Origin: Candidatus Poribacteria bacterium
Lineage (GTDB): Bacteria; Poribacteria; WGA-4E; WGA-3G
Length of the DNA stretch: 32,731 bases
NCBI GenBank assembly: GCA_022819945.1
Contig: JAJEGI010000168.1
Span: 1 to 32,731, forward strand
Reading direction: 5' to 3'
Shown: positions 16,274 through 25,355 of the stretch, in pieces
Layout of the letters: every line of letters starts with the position of its first letter
Numbering within the stretch: the stretch's first letter is position 1
Made by a program: the position numbers and the translations under genes
Notes under the pieces: generated by a model
The model's database searches: none
Told to the model about the DNA's origin: nothing
The model's input: the letters and a program-made list of their open reading frames with translations, nothing else

Positions 16274-16302
16274 TTGATTTCTACGTGAAAACGCGGTAGA
16301 AT
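16274..16302 (+). promoter_or_regulatory. Sigma-70-type promoter for the 590-residue secreted protein gene
   Basis: TTGATT (16274-16279) and TAGAAT (16297-16302) are spaced by exactly 17 bases. An AAGGAG ribosome binding site (16311-16316) follows 8 bases ahead of the ATG at 16325. The predicted leader is very short. Confidence 0.6.
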
Positions 16303-16324
16303 ATATTCTGAAGGAGATTTTTTC

Positions 16325-18097
16325 ATGAAACTGTTATCCCATCTATTGGTCTTTGCGATTGGCATCGGACTTTACACCGCTACAACGGCACCCGCAGCCG
16401 TTATTGACACACCCCCGTGGCAACCCACCGGAAAATACGTACACGCCGATATTCGAGAGAGTTCTGGCATCGTCGCGAGTCGGCAGTTTGAAGGGATCTA
16501 CTGGACACTCAACGATTCTGGTAATCCCGCATCACTTTACGCCACAAAACTGGACGGCGAATTGATCCAAGAAATAGGGGTAAAAGGTTCGGGAAACTTC
16601 GATTGGGAAGCACTCGGTATTGATGAGAAAAATCAACTCTGGATCGGCGAGATTGGTAACAACAGTAGACTGCGATTTGATCTGAAAGTGGTTGTCGTCG
16701 CAGAACCGAACCCTTTCACGGAAACAGAAGTCGAGGTCATCGCAAGTTATCCGTATCGGTACCCGAACGAAAATGTAGATGCGGAAGGTCTCTTTATCGT
16801 TGAAGGTATCCCTTATATCGTCTCTAAGGAGAGGGAACGCGCAGTGCTTTACGGGTTCCCAACCTTGCAAGCCGATACAAAACAGACGTTAGAAAGGGTT
16901 GGCGAGTTCGCTGGAGCGAAGTTGGTGACAGGTGCAGGCGTATCGGAAGATGGCACGCGGCTTGCCGTTTGCACTTACGATGCACTCTGGGTATATCGCG
17001 GCACAACGGGTGATTTAGCGAAAATGATTCAAAGCACACCCTGGTCGCTACCGCACAGTTTCTATGGGGAAGCCATCTGTTTTGATGGCGACGATCTCGT
17101 CTTGACAAACGAGGCGCGGGACATCTACATGGTGCCACAGTTTTGGTATGAGCAGGAGTGGACATTACCACCAAAGAACACCCAATCGGCAATTGATTTA
17201 TTATCTAAGGCAGCAGCACACGGCGTAACGGTTCAGGTAGAGAGTTACCGAGCGGAGGGTATTGATATAGGGGGTAGCCATATCGCTTTCACGCCGGAAA
17301 CTGCGGAGGAGACAGGCACCTTAACCCTCCCGATTGAGGCTCCTTACAGAGATGTTTATGAAGTTCGTGCCGTTTTGACCCGCGGTCAAGCATACGCACA
17401 CGTTCAATTATCCGTCAACGATACCGCGATTGGGACACCCTACGACTGTTATTCGCCTGAGTCGATCGCTGGGACACTGGTTTCATTTGGAACTGCCCCT
17501 TTGAATGCTGGTGAAAATCAGATGATGCTCAGCATTGTCGGGAAAGCATCCGAAGCCACAGGTTCTAAAATCGGTATTGATTCCTTTCAGGTGTTACATG
17601 CCTCCCCATTCGTCAAGCATTATATGATTTTGGGACCGTTTCCGAAGACAGATGTTAACACGATTAATGAACTGCTCCGTTCTGAAGGTCAATTAGATTT
17701 GGAGAAGACTTACACCGGTATTGATGGCAAAGCCGTCCGCTGGCAGACGGCGACTACAAGGGGAAAAGGTTACCTTGATTTGCGTAGAGACCTCAGTCCG
17801 ACGCCAATGACTGTCGGATACACATTGGTGTATATCCATGCCCCGAAAGCGACGGATTCCGTGATGTTGATCGGGAGTGATGACAAGTTCGCTGTTTGGT
17901 TAAACGGAACTGAGATTCACCGGAAAAGTATCAACGCTGGCGCGACGGCGGATGCAGATGCAGTGCCGTGTCAACTGAAAGCGGGATGGAATACGGTTTT
18001 GTGCCAAAAGATTGATAACGGATGGTCGTGGGGCCTCTATTTGCGGTTCACAGATGCGAATGGAATGCTCAGATATGCCACGCATCCGGCAGAATAG
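16325..18097 (+). CDS. Secreted beta-propeller protein with C-terminal sugar-binding-like domains
   Basis: The 590-residue protein has a signal peptide (LLVFAIGIGLYTATTAPAA). Residues about 35-270 look like a beta-propeller: repeated blades such as SSGIVASRQFEGIYWTLNDS, WEALGIDEKNQLWIGEIGNN and NVDAEGLFIVEGIPYIVSKE. Residues about 300-425 resemble a beta-sandwich (RAEGIDIGGSHIAFTPETAE and VYEVRAVLTRGQAYAHVQLS). The last 160 residues (HYMILGPFP, then LIGSDDKFAVWLNGTEIHRK and LKAGWNTVLCQKIDNGWSWG) look like a PA14/galactose-binding-like domain common in carbohydrate-active and surface proteins. I see no catalytic signature, so an enzymatic role is not claimed. AAGGAG lies 8 nt ahead of the ATG, with its own promoter. 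Confidence 0.75.
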   Translation: MKLLSHLLVFAIGIGLYTATTAPAAVIDTPPWQPTGKYVHADIRESSGIVASRQFEGIYWTLNDSGNPASLYATKLDGELIQEIGVKGSGNFDWEALGIDEKNQLWIGEIGNNSRLRFDLKVVVVAEPNPFTETEVEVIASYPYRYPNENVDAEGLFIVEGIPYIVSKERERAVLYGFPTLQADTKQTLERVGEFAGAKLVTGAGVSEDGTRLAVCTYDALWVYRGTTGDLAKMIQSTPWSLPHSFYGEAICFDGDDLVLTNEARDIYMVPQFWYEQEWTLPPKNTQSAIDLLSKAAAHGVTVQVESYRAEGIDIGGSHIAFTPETAEETGTLTLPIEAPYRDVYEVRAVLTRGQAYAHVQLSVNDTAIGTPYDCYSPESIAGTLVSFGTAPLNAGENQMMLSIVGKASEATGSKIGIDSFQVLHASPFVKHYMILGPFPKTDVNTINELLRSEGQLDLEKTYTGIDGKAVRWQTATTRGKGYLDLRRDLSPTPMTVGYTLVYIHAPKATDSVMLIGSDDKFAVWLNGTEIHRKSINAGATADADAVPCQLKAGWNTVLCQKIDNGWSWGLYLRFTDANGMLRYATHPAE

Positions 18098-18229
18098 CGC
18101 GCAACGACATCCTATATTCCTTAATTTCTTGAGTCCTATCAAATTTTCCTACCTACAGAAAATCAGTCGATTTTTGCCTGTACCCATTTGCCTAATTTCA
18201 ACGTTAAGAGATGTAGCAAAATATATCAT

Positions 18230-18355
18230 TATAGTAAAACCCATAACTAATTGGGTACTCTCAAACAGTCTGAATGCCCATAACGGGCATTCAGACTGGC
18301 ACAAACTAAAAGTTTATGCTACAAAGATGCCTATTTATTTTTAGGATTCACTATA
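18230..18355. mobile_element. MITE with TATAGTAAA inverted ends and 14-bp central hairpin
   Basis: The left end TATAGTAAAACCCATAAC and the reverse complement of the right end (TATAGTGAATCCTAA) are terminal inverted repeats beginning in TA. The centre (18266-18298) is a perfect 14-bp hairpin (CAGTCTGAATGCCC, loop ATAAC). Length (126 bp) and left end agree with the element at 26400-26523. It ends 31 bp before the ATG of the next gene, and a TATAAA at its edge (18352-18357) could act as a -10. Confidence 0.7.
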
Positions 18356-18386
18356 AATATGAAAAAACAGCAGTGGGGTGTATCCG

Positions 18387-20369
18387 ATGCAATTCAATTC
18401 TCTTAGACGTAGCAGACGAAAGTTGCTGCTGCGAATCATACGAAAGAGCGTTTTGGCTGGCGTGATCTTGGCAGTCGTATCTGTTAGTGCGAGTGCTTCG
18501 AGCATAGCACACCGCGATATTTTCGTTGGCGCGAGTGCGCGTGCAGTCGGTATGGGGAGTGCTTTTACGGCAGGTCCCTCCGCAAACAACGGCTTCCTCT
18601 GGAATCCGTCTTCATTAGGGTTTCTGGACGGCGTGGAAGTGAACATGGGTGGGATGCCTTTTCAGGGGAGTGCATCGAGCAGCGAGCAGGTATTCTCTGT
18701 CGCCGCGAACCCTAACACATTCGGTTTAACGGACAGGAACTTGGGGAACCTCTCTTTCGCAACGTGGTTCGACGGATGGAACAATGACACGGCTGAGTCC
18801 ACTCAGATCGTGCTTTTAGGATACGGACTTGCGTTTGGACCGAGTGCATCGGCAGGTGCAAACGTACGCTATTATCAGAATAATACGCCGATCCGAACGA
18901 ATTTTTTATGGAGTGTGGATTTGGGTATGCAGTTCGCTTACCCATTGGAAAAATGGGGTGATTTGGTGACGGTTGGTATCAATTTCTCCGAATTGAGCAA
19001 CGGCATCCGAGAGGACGGCGTACTTCTTGAGCGTCTGCCTTTAGCTGCACGCTTCGGTACAACCTACGAATTAGGCAAAAACACACTCTTCTCTGCTGAC
19101 TTTGCGATTCGTGGCGAGAACGATCTCAATTGGGGAGAACGGCTCCGCTTTCATATCGGTGCGGAAAGTTGGCTCATCAATGGACACCTCGGGTTACGCG
19201 CGGGTTATACGGCTTTACCGTCTTATGAAAACCTCCAAAGTGGCGAATTGACGCGCGGGGTCAGTTTCCGAAATTCCGCAGGACAACTCGATTACGCGTA
19301 TGTGAGTGGTCGCGAATTAGAGCAGGGTATCCATTGGATTTCTGCGACTCTACGTTGGGGAGGCGGTGACGTAAAACCACCACGAATAGAAACGCCTCCA
19401 GTGGTCGTTAAAACCGAGGAACCGAAAAAAACTGCCCCCATTTTAATGCCCGCCACCCTCACACCTAAGGTTGTAAACCCTGAGACGGTTACCGTAGCAC
19501 TGCAGCTTTCAGTACCCGCGATTTCACCGAACAATGATGGTGTCGCTGATAACACGACAATTCAGTTGAATCTCCAAGAAGATGACAATTCACGTGCCAT
19601 AAAGTGGCAGTTAAACATCCGTGATGAATATACCGAAAGTATCTGGAAAAAATCTGGAACGGGTATCCCTGTAGATGGTGTTGTTTGGAATGGCATCGCG
19701 AATACCGGCAGCCTGGTTGCTGATGGTCACTACGATGTGCAACTGTATGTCCTTGACACAGAAGGAAAAGCATATTTAAAAGATAGTGAGAAACTCACTG
19801 TTGACCTTATCCCAACGACATTAGAACTCTTTGGGAATACGCCGACGACGGTTGGTGTAAAGACGTTGGACATGAGTCCGCTCACACATTGGAAACTTGA
19901 AGTTTTCGATGCTGGCGATACACTCATCGAGCAGGTAGAAGGGGACGGTTCACCGCCAGCCGAGATTGCTTTAAGCAAGGTGCAAGCGCAGCCAGCCGCG
20001 ACTTATACTTGTAAGTTGCATGTCCAAGACATCGCTGGCAATCAGAGTACACAACAAGCGGAACTACAACTCGGTATTGATAACGAGCCGACAGTCGCAC
20101 CGACGGCAACGGCATCGGTAACACCGACAGCGAGGCTAACGTTGATGGTTGGCTCTTTTGCGGAATCTCGTAACGCCGAAATGATGGCTGAGAATTTGCA
20201 GTGGATGTATCCAGACGAGAAGGTGCAGATATACACGGCTGTCGTCGAAGGGAGAACGATGCATCGGGTAACGATTGGCGAGTTCAATAAACGTGCTGAA
20301 GCGGCGGATCTCAAGCAACACGTTCAAGAGACACAAGGCGTTGAACCTGTGTTGATTACGGTTCAATAG
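18387..20369 (+). CDS. PorV/UPF0164-like outer-membrane protein fused to FlgD-like and SPOR domains
   Basis: The mature N terminus after a basic leader and signal peptide (VLAGVILAVVSVSASA) reads FVGASARAVGMGSAFTAGPS and NNGFLWNPSSLG. This is the PorV/UPF0164 signature of beta-barrel outer-membrane proteins; barrel-like strands continue to about residue 320. A Pro/Thr-rich linker leads to a FlgD/CHU-like Ig domain (about 370-470: SPNNDGVADNTTIQLNL, WNGIANTGSLVADGHYDVQL), then a second beta-rich region. A C-terminal SPOR domain (about 585-660: LTLMVGSFAESRNAEMMAEN, HRVTIGEFNKRAEAADL) should bind denuded peptidoglycan glycans. I took the ATG at 18387 with GGGGTG upstream; a GTG at 18378 is the alternative. 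It probably links outer membrane and cell wall. Confidence 0.8.
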   Translation: MQFNSLRRSRRKLLLRIIRKSVLAGVILAVVSVSASASSIAHRDIFVGASARAVGMGSAFTAGPSANNGFLWNPSSLGFLDGVEVNMGGMPFQGSASSSEQVFSVAANPNTFGLTDRNLGNLSFATWFDGWNNDTAESTQIVLLGYGLAFGPSASAGANVRYYQNNTPIRTNFLWSVDLGMQFAYPLEKWGDLVTVGINFSELSNGIREDGVLLERLPLAARFGTTYELGKNTLFSADFAIRGENDLNWGERLRFHIGAESWLINGHLGLRAGYTALPSYENLQSGELTRGVSFRNSAGQLDYAYVSGRELEQGIHWISATLRWGGGDVKPPRIETPPVVVKTEEPKKTAPILMPATLTPKVVNPETVTVALQLSVPAISPNNDGVADNTTIQLNLQEDDNSRAIKWQLNIRDEYTESIWKKSGTGIPVDGVVWNGIANTGSLVADGHYDVQLYVLDTEGKAYLKDSEKLTVDLIPTTLELFGNTPTTVGVKTLDMSPLTHWKLEVFDAGDTLIEQVEGDGSPPAEIALSKVQAQPAATYTCKLHVQDIAGNQSTQQAELQLGIDNEPTVAPTATASVTPTARLTLMVGSFAESRNAEMMAENLQWMYPDEKVQIYTAVVEGRTMHRVTIGEFNKRAEAADLKQHVQETQGVEPVLITVQ

Positions 20370-20575
20370 TTGTTGGCAATGGCTTTCGGCTTTCAGCACT
20401 CGGCTGTCAGTATGTGGTACGCAAAAGGAACGTAACTGCCACAAGGTGCTCTTGCTGACAGCTGATTGCTATTCGCGGTAGGTACAATTTCTTTTTTCTG
20501 AATGCACGTCGCATTTGGACGAGTACGCCGCAAATCGCGGATTGCGCGGATTAGAAGAGGTGAATTTTATACTGA

Positions 20576-20611
20576 CTGCTCTTTAGTCCCGTAGGGACGA
20601 TATGTTTATAG
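20576..20611 (+). repeat. 36-bp inverted repeat, left copy, at the island boundary
   Basis: CTGCTCTTTAGTCCCGTAGG and the following 16 bases match the reverse complement of 25391-25426 at 35 of 36 positions. A diverged direct copy (TTTAGCCCTGTAGGGGCGGC) follows at about 20632-20660. The other sequence between 20370 and 20575 holds short GCTGACAGCTGA-like repeat words and no gene. Confidence 0.85.
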
Positions 20612-20674
20612 AAAAATGTTCTCTTTCCTTCTTTAGCCCTGTAGGGGCGGCATGTGCATAACACCCTAATGAAA

Positions 20675-21550
20675 TCAAATTTTAGGACTCCACGACACCT
20701 CCCCGCTCTCAGGCGAAATGCTTTTCTCCCAATGCAATAGTTTGGCTATAGGGATTATATCGTCACCAGGTATATTCTGAAGGTTCATTAACCTGAAAAG
20801 AGCAATTCCTATATTCTCAAGGTATAAACTCTTAGCGTTAAGGGTTTCATACTGTGGTAATCGTCCACCGAAAGTTAATGTAAGTCCACCCTGAATATAT
20901 CCATTCGTAACAAGTTCAAAGCAATCATGTAGTAATTTTGATAGTTCTAATGGATGGTTAAGTTGAGGATTAGGTTGAAAATCTCCAAGTGCATCTTCGT
21001 CATTTTCTCTCCTGCCCACCATGCTCAGAATACAAAGTTGCTGGTAGGTAAGTTGCTCAGCAGACTTTATGATTTTGTGACTTAAGTCTGCACTAATTTC
21101 TGCTTCAAAAGCGGTATTTGCATAAATACTTGATATATAAGGGATTTTCTTTTCTTCTGGCTCCCTTTGTGCCTTTAATACCACATTTTCTAGTACTTCA
21201 TCGCAGTTTGATCTTTTTGTATGGTTCTTATCGAAAAAACCATCCTCACGGAGACTTTCACCGTTTTTCAGACGTTTGCTAATACCCGCTATCGCAAAAC
21301 TAATAGCTGCACCCGCTCGGACCTTTTCCCGCGGTCCACTCATTCGCTCGGAAATTTCATTTCCAATCATTTTGAACCCAATTTCAACTGCCTTGCCACC
21401 AGCACCAAAAATAGTTGCTACGGCTGGATCTCCAGTCAGCAAACCTGCTGCCACACCGACAACAGCACTACTAACAATCTCGCTAGAGTTGTTAATGAGT
21501 TGTAGAACACCTTCGTTTTTCTCAGAATCGTTCTTGAAATTCTCAGTCAT
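20675..21550 (-). CDS. Unknown protein of the type IIG island, amphipathic N-terminal region
   Basis: I do not recognise this 291-residue protein. Residues about 26-65 are Gly/Ala/Val-rich (SSAVVGVAAGLLTGDPAVAT, IFGAGGKAVEIGFKMIGNEI) and could pack as a membrane-active or helical-bundle segment. A charged stretch follows (SERMSGPREKVRAGAAISFA, RLKNGESLREDGFFD), then an all-helical middle (DLSHKIIKSAEQLTYQQLCI) and a mixed C terminus. The ATG at 21548-21550 has GGAG 8 nt upstream. It is last of four same-strand genes between inverted repeats, 65 bp after its neighbour. Its AT-rich composition differs from the housekeeping genes. A toxin-like or effector role is possible from context only. Confidence 0.6.
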   Translation of the reverse strand: MTENFKNDSEKNEGVLQLINNSSEIVSSAVVGVAAGLLTGDPAVATIFGAGGKAVEIGFKMIGNEISERMSGPREKVRAGAAISFAIAGISKRLKNGESLREDGFFDKNHTKRSNCDEVLENVVLKAQREPEEKKIPYISSIYANTAFEAEISADLSHKIIKSAEQLTYQQLCILSMVGRRENDEDALGDFQPNPQLNHPLELSKLLHDCFELVTNGYIQGGLTLTFGGRLPQYETLNAKSLYLENIGIALFRLMNLQNIPGDDIIPIAKLLHWEKSISPESGEVSWSPKI

Positions 21551-21615
21551 GTCCAGATCTCCTTAAAAGCATACTGGCCTCTTCCGAGCTACAAAATAAT
21601 CCCGAAATTTGATTC

Positions 21616-22102
21616 TTATAATTCTCTTCGATCCCATTTCCAATAAGCTCCACCTCCCCAAATTTCATACCTATCGCGAGGAGGAATAAAGGAAAGTTTA
21701 TATTCCTTTTTTAAATCTTTTAATTTTGCCTTCACGTTTTGGCATAGAGGCGATGGATGCGGGAGTAAGTAAATTACCGGTTTATGCCAATCGTGATATT
21801 TTTCATACTGTGGTTCTCGTGTATCAGGATCATAAATAGAAAGTTGAGCCTCGGGAAAGATACCATCCTGAGGAGTTACCCAACGTGTTTCTTCGCAATA
21901 TGGACGAGGGACCTTTTCCCATTTGTGACTTTGAGCGCGAAAAACAGCCAATATCTGAATCACCCCAAGCTTACATGGATCAACAGTTTTGGGTTGAGTA
22001 TCCTCTATTTTTTTTACCTTTATTCGTATTACGTCAAACCATTCTGAGAATTTCCAGCGGATGTCCAGCAGCAATTTCCTTTTTTTTTTCCAATATATAC
22101 AT
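21616..22102 (-). CDS. Unknown island protein, start masked by an A10 homopolymer
   Basis: The clear reading frame (152 residues, FSEWFDVIRIKVKKIEDTQP to YEIWGGGAYWKWDRREL) begins only at a TTG (22072-22074) placed 2-3 nt after AAGGA, which is too close. An ATG at 22100-22102 (MYILEKK) lies 7 nt past the stop of the preceding gene but is in another frame. It would join the main frame if the run of ten A (22080-22089) were nine. I therefore annotate from that ATG and flag a frameshift, slippage site or sequencing error. I recognise no domain; the protein is Trp/Tyr/Pro-rich and apparently soluble. It sits in the same-strand run with the type IIG enzyme. Confidence 0.5.
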
Positions 22103-22109
22103 AAGCACG

Positions 22110-22313
22110 TTAGTTGGCTTGCTTACTTTCTGCAAGATAAATCTTTGTAGTGTACAAACATTTACGCCTATTAAGCCAGTCCCTTATCTTGGTTACTAAA
22201 CCTTTAGGCAAGCCAACAATCCATTTCCATTTTTCCTTAGGTTTTTCTTTAGGTAACGCAATTACTGCAATAATTAGCCCTACGATTCCAATAATTAGCG
22301 TTGCTATATCCAT
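22110..22313 (-). CDS. Small single-span membrane protein of the type IIG island
   Basis: The 67-residue product begins with MDIATLIIGIVGLIIAVIAL, a transmembrane helix, followed by a basic cytoplasmic tail (PKEKPKEKWKWIVGLPKGLV, then IRDWLNRRK). By positive-inside rules the N terminus faces out. The ATG at 22311-22313 has AAGGA upstream. The open frame extends to a TTG at 22373 overlapping the end of the type IIG gene, but that extension lacks hydrophobic or conserved character. It is 52 bp after the methylase stop. Single-span basic peptides accompany some anti-phage modules as effectors; that role here is only inferred. Confidence 0.55.
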   Translation of the reverse strand: MDIATLIIGIVGLIIAVIALPKEKPKEKWKWIVGLPKGLVTKIRDWLNRRKCLYTTKIYLAESKQAN

Positions 22314-22365
22314 TCTATCTTCCTTTTGATAGTCCCCGTTTCTGACCAACCCGGTATTTCTGGAA

Positions 22366-25323
22366 TTAGTCAAGATACCAACTCGGAAAAGGGATGCCCT
22401 TTAATTTCATCTTCACCAATTCTGCGTCAAGATTGCATTTATCCTGTTTCCCTCCGTGGATGCTCGGCTCAGCGCAGAGCATCTCGCGCAGCGTCCGCAT
22501 AGATTTAAGCACGTTGTCGCTCGTAATTCCTAACACTTCAGTCAGTAGACAACGATCTAATTCCTCGCGCATGAAGTCATAAGCACACTCATTGACTGGC
22601 AACATTCGTTTATATTTAAGACGTTCAAAGAGGGCATCAGCATTCGTTAATTGTTTGTCAGAGAGTCTACGGACATCCAGCGTCGGTAGCGTCTCTAACG
22701 TCTGCTGACGTAGTGTGCCACGTCCCATATCTTGTTTACTGCTGTGCAACCAGTGGCAGAAAAATCCTAGCGTTGAGTTGCACCAAAGCGTCCACGCAAT
22801 TTCATGTCGCGGATCATTGAGCAAAACGTTTATCATTGAACGTATTCCAATAGATGGTTCCTCAGTGAAGGAAGAAAGCATAGAGTTTGAGGTGAATCTC
22901 ATATTGATGTGGTAGTGGGTCTTACTGTTGCAATCTAAAGCCCGCTTAACGGTCGCGTTCTCATCTGAACGAGGAATCGCGGTCGCATTTGGTTCAGCCA
23001 TCATCGCTCGCTGCAAAGGAGCGTTAACTTTCCAGAGCGCGGGATAGCCATCACTGTTCGGTTCATAGCCCTCTACGAGGATAAACGGACCGTTCTTTTT
23101 TCTGTACAAATCTGCTGAGCCAACTTGTGCTATATGTTGCACTTGACAAATATCAACAGGGATAGGTTCTCTTTCCATAGGAAGATGCAGGGATCCGGTC
23201 TTGAGTTTATGTGCACTCTGTAGCAATGCCATCGAGCGCGCCCGCGTTGCAACCCATGCAACACCAGCTTTGATAGGGCAGTCTAGCATTTGGCCACTCT
23301 TCACGTTACCGACGCTAACAATATCTCCACCACTCGGGGCATCTTCGAGTTTCCGCGTGCCACTGCTCTTGGAGATCTGATTTGCGATTTCCATAGCTTC
23401 AAGTGGACTTTGAGGTCTGTGATTCAAACAGACGAATTTACCGCGTCCAGTGTTTTCTCTTACACCCTTTGTCGCAACGACGATGCATTCCGCCTTTTTT
23501 GTGTCTGCAGAGAACGCACAATCTGCAGCCTCTGCTTGCGCCATAGTTATTACGACAACATTGTGATATTCGGTTGCCCACATATCTCTAATTTTTTGTG
23601 TAATAGGTGATCTTAATACTGTCAATAATAGAATGAATCCCATCGTCCCGCCACGCTTAAGTTTCTTGTCCGCAAGGTCAACAAAATTGGGAGCAAAGTC
23701 AGCAATTCCATCGGATACTCTTCTGTCTTTAAGCTTCAGTGCTGCCTGCATCATTCTCTGTTCTTCCTCAGGGCGGTCACTACCTTGGAATGTGGATTTC
23801 GGTACATCAGTGTTGCTATCTGATCCCCCTCTAGTAAACGGAGGATTCTGTATAACAATATCAAATTCAAAGTGTTGGAAAGCTTGTTGGAATTTAACTA
23901 CTATGTTCTCTTTGCCTCCAATCTGTTTAGCATCCATATCAAATAGTTTCATGTCATCAAGCAATTCCAATGAACCTATCGCATAACTACCGTCCTTCAT
24001 AAGCCCGTAGGGTGCAGTCAGAATGCGGGTATCCGCGAGTTTGATATCTGTATACGTGCTGGCGAGAGCAGCAGCTGTCAAGTGTGTGGCATTCGGCATA
24101 ATATCTGCGCCGCCAATATTTTCCTTAAGCATCTTTTGGTGAATGTTTCTGCCGTTTCCGCCAGATTGCTCATACAGTGACAAAATACGTTGGTAGACAC
24201 CATTGAGGAGTGCGCCCGTCCCACAAGCGAAGTCCGCTACTTTTGGGAGTTTGCCCTTCGGCAGTTCAGGCATCACAAGGGTTGATAACAGGACCGCGCT
24301 TTCTGGGAGCGTGTAGTTCGCTTTAACGTATTTTCTATCGGTGATTAGCTTTTGGAACACGATACCGGCAAGTTCATGGATTTGCGCGATGCCAGTATCA
24401 ACAAGGTCTTTCGCAGCCTTGCACAAGAGGGTTAAAATAGGTTCGACCAGTCTATCATCGGTGGCGAGTGCTTCAACGAGATTACGGGCATCTCCAAAGA
24501 TCGGACGGTAATTGACCTTGAGAATTGTGTTCCAGTCTTTGATAACATCGGCATAGTCAATCGTAGGCAGAAGTTGGCGGAGTGAACGGACAGATTCCAT
24601 TTCTATTTTGCCAGCGAGGGAACTCTGGAAGACGAACGCATCGGTGATAATCAATGCTGCCATGCGAAGGGTCTGTATGTTCGGTTTTTCTTCTGTGTTA
24701 CCTTCCGTTTTAGAGAAGACCTCTTGGTGCAGAATCGTCTCAATTTTCTTGGCGATAGCAGGATGATCAACGATTGCATCTTCGAGTAGGTAAGCTGCCT
24801 TGTTGATACTTTTCTCCATCTGCTCTGCAGCATTTTCAAGATGAGAGTTCGGCATTGCACCGATGTGGAGCGCATTTGCGATGTCGCCTACGGTGCCGAC
24901 TGCCCATCCATTTGTTGGAAAGTGTGCAACGGTATCGCCGACAGTATTGACAAGTTTGTATTGGAGGTCGTCTGCTGTACGGAGTGTTGGATTGATATCC
25001 GCTCCCGCCATCGTCTTAAACCGATCAGGATATAGGATTGCCATGACATTATTGAGGGTTTTTCCAACGACGTGGTATTCGGTTTCAAGTTCAAGCATAA
25101 GTCTTGTCTCTGCTTGTGCTATGAGATTTTTGGCGTTGGTGGTGGTAGCGTATTTTGCTTCAATCCCGACGGGTTCTCTGCCGCGCTCAACAACAATAGC
25201 ATCAAGTTCACTGTTGCCTTTGATGAAAGCATGAACTGCTGTTTCAACTTCCCATCCGTGACGCATGTTTCGCAGGATGTTCACCAAGTGATTTGTAATT
25301 GTCGTTTCGTGTTGGTTTGGCAT
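22366..25323 (-). CDS. Type IIG-like restriction-modification enzyme (PD-(D/E)XK nuclease-N6-adenine methylase fusion)
   Basis: The 985-residue protein starts with a PD-(D/E)XK-like nuclease core: D41 in SELDAIVVERG and E55-A-K57 in PVGIEAKYA. A long helical connector follows. The methyltransferase shows motif I VADFACGTGALL (362-373) and motif IV FDIVIQNPPFTRGG (487-500, catalytic NPPF), the N6-adenine class. A stretch FVDLADKKLKRGGTMGFILL follows. The C-terminal 350 residues (about 640-985) look like a target-recognition domain with LHSSKQDMGRGTLRQQTLET. The layout R-M-S in one chain fits type IIG (Eco57I/BREX PglX-like relatives are alternatives). The ATG at 25321-25323 has AAGGAA 5 nt upstream. 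It heads the four-gene island. Confidence 0.8.
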   Translation of the reverse strand: MPNQHETTITNHLVNILRNMRHGWEVETAVHAFIKGNSELDAIVVERGREPVGIEAKYATTTNAKNLIAQAETRLMLELETEYHVVGKTLNNVMAILYPDRFKTMAGADINPTLRTADDLQYKLVNTVGDTVAHFPTNGWAVGTVGDIANALHIGAMPNSHLENAAEQMEKSINKAAYLLEDAIVDHPAIAKKIETILHQEVFSKTEGNTEEKPNIQTLRMAALIITDAFVFQSSLAGKIEMESVRSLRQLLPTIDYADVIKDWNTILKVNYRPIFGDARNLVEALATDDRLVEPILTLLCKAAKDLVDTGIAQIHELAGIVFQKLITDRKYVKANYTLPESAVLLSTLVMPELPKGKLPKVADFACGTGALLNGVYQRILSLYEQSGGNGRNIHQKMLKENIGGADIMPNATHLTAAALASTYTDIKLADTRILTAPYGLMKDGSYAIGSLELLDDMKLFDMDAKQIGGKENIVVKFQQAFQHFEFDIVIQNPPFTRGGSDSNTDVPKSTFQGSDRPEEEQRMMQAALKLKDRRVSDGIADFAPNFVDLADKKLKRGGTMGFILLLTVLRSPITQKIRDMWATEYHNVVVITMAQAEAADCAFSADTKKAECIVVATKGVRENTGRGKFVCLNHRPQSPLEAMEIANQISKSSGTRKLEDAPSGGDIVSVGNVKSGQMLDCPIKAGVAWVATRARSMALLQSAHKLKTGSLHLPMEREPIPVDICQVQHIAQVGSADLYRKKNGPFILVEGYEPNSDGYPALWKVNAPLQRAMMAEPNATAIPRSDENATVKRALDCNSKTHYHINMRFTSNSMLSSFTEEPSIGIRSMINVLLNDPRHEIAWTLWCNSTLGFFCHWLHSSKQDMGRGTLRQQTLETLPTLDVRRLSDKQLTNADALFERLKYKRMLPVNECAYDFMREELDRCLLTEVLGITSDNVLKSMRTLREMLCAEPSIHGGKQDKCNLDAELVKMKLKGIPFPSWYLD

Positions 25324-25355
25324 AATATTTCCTTAGAATTGTTTTCGATGGTTGT

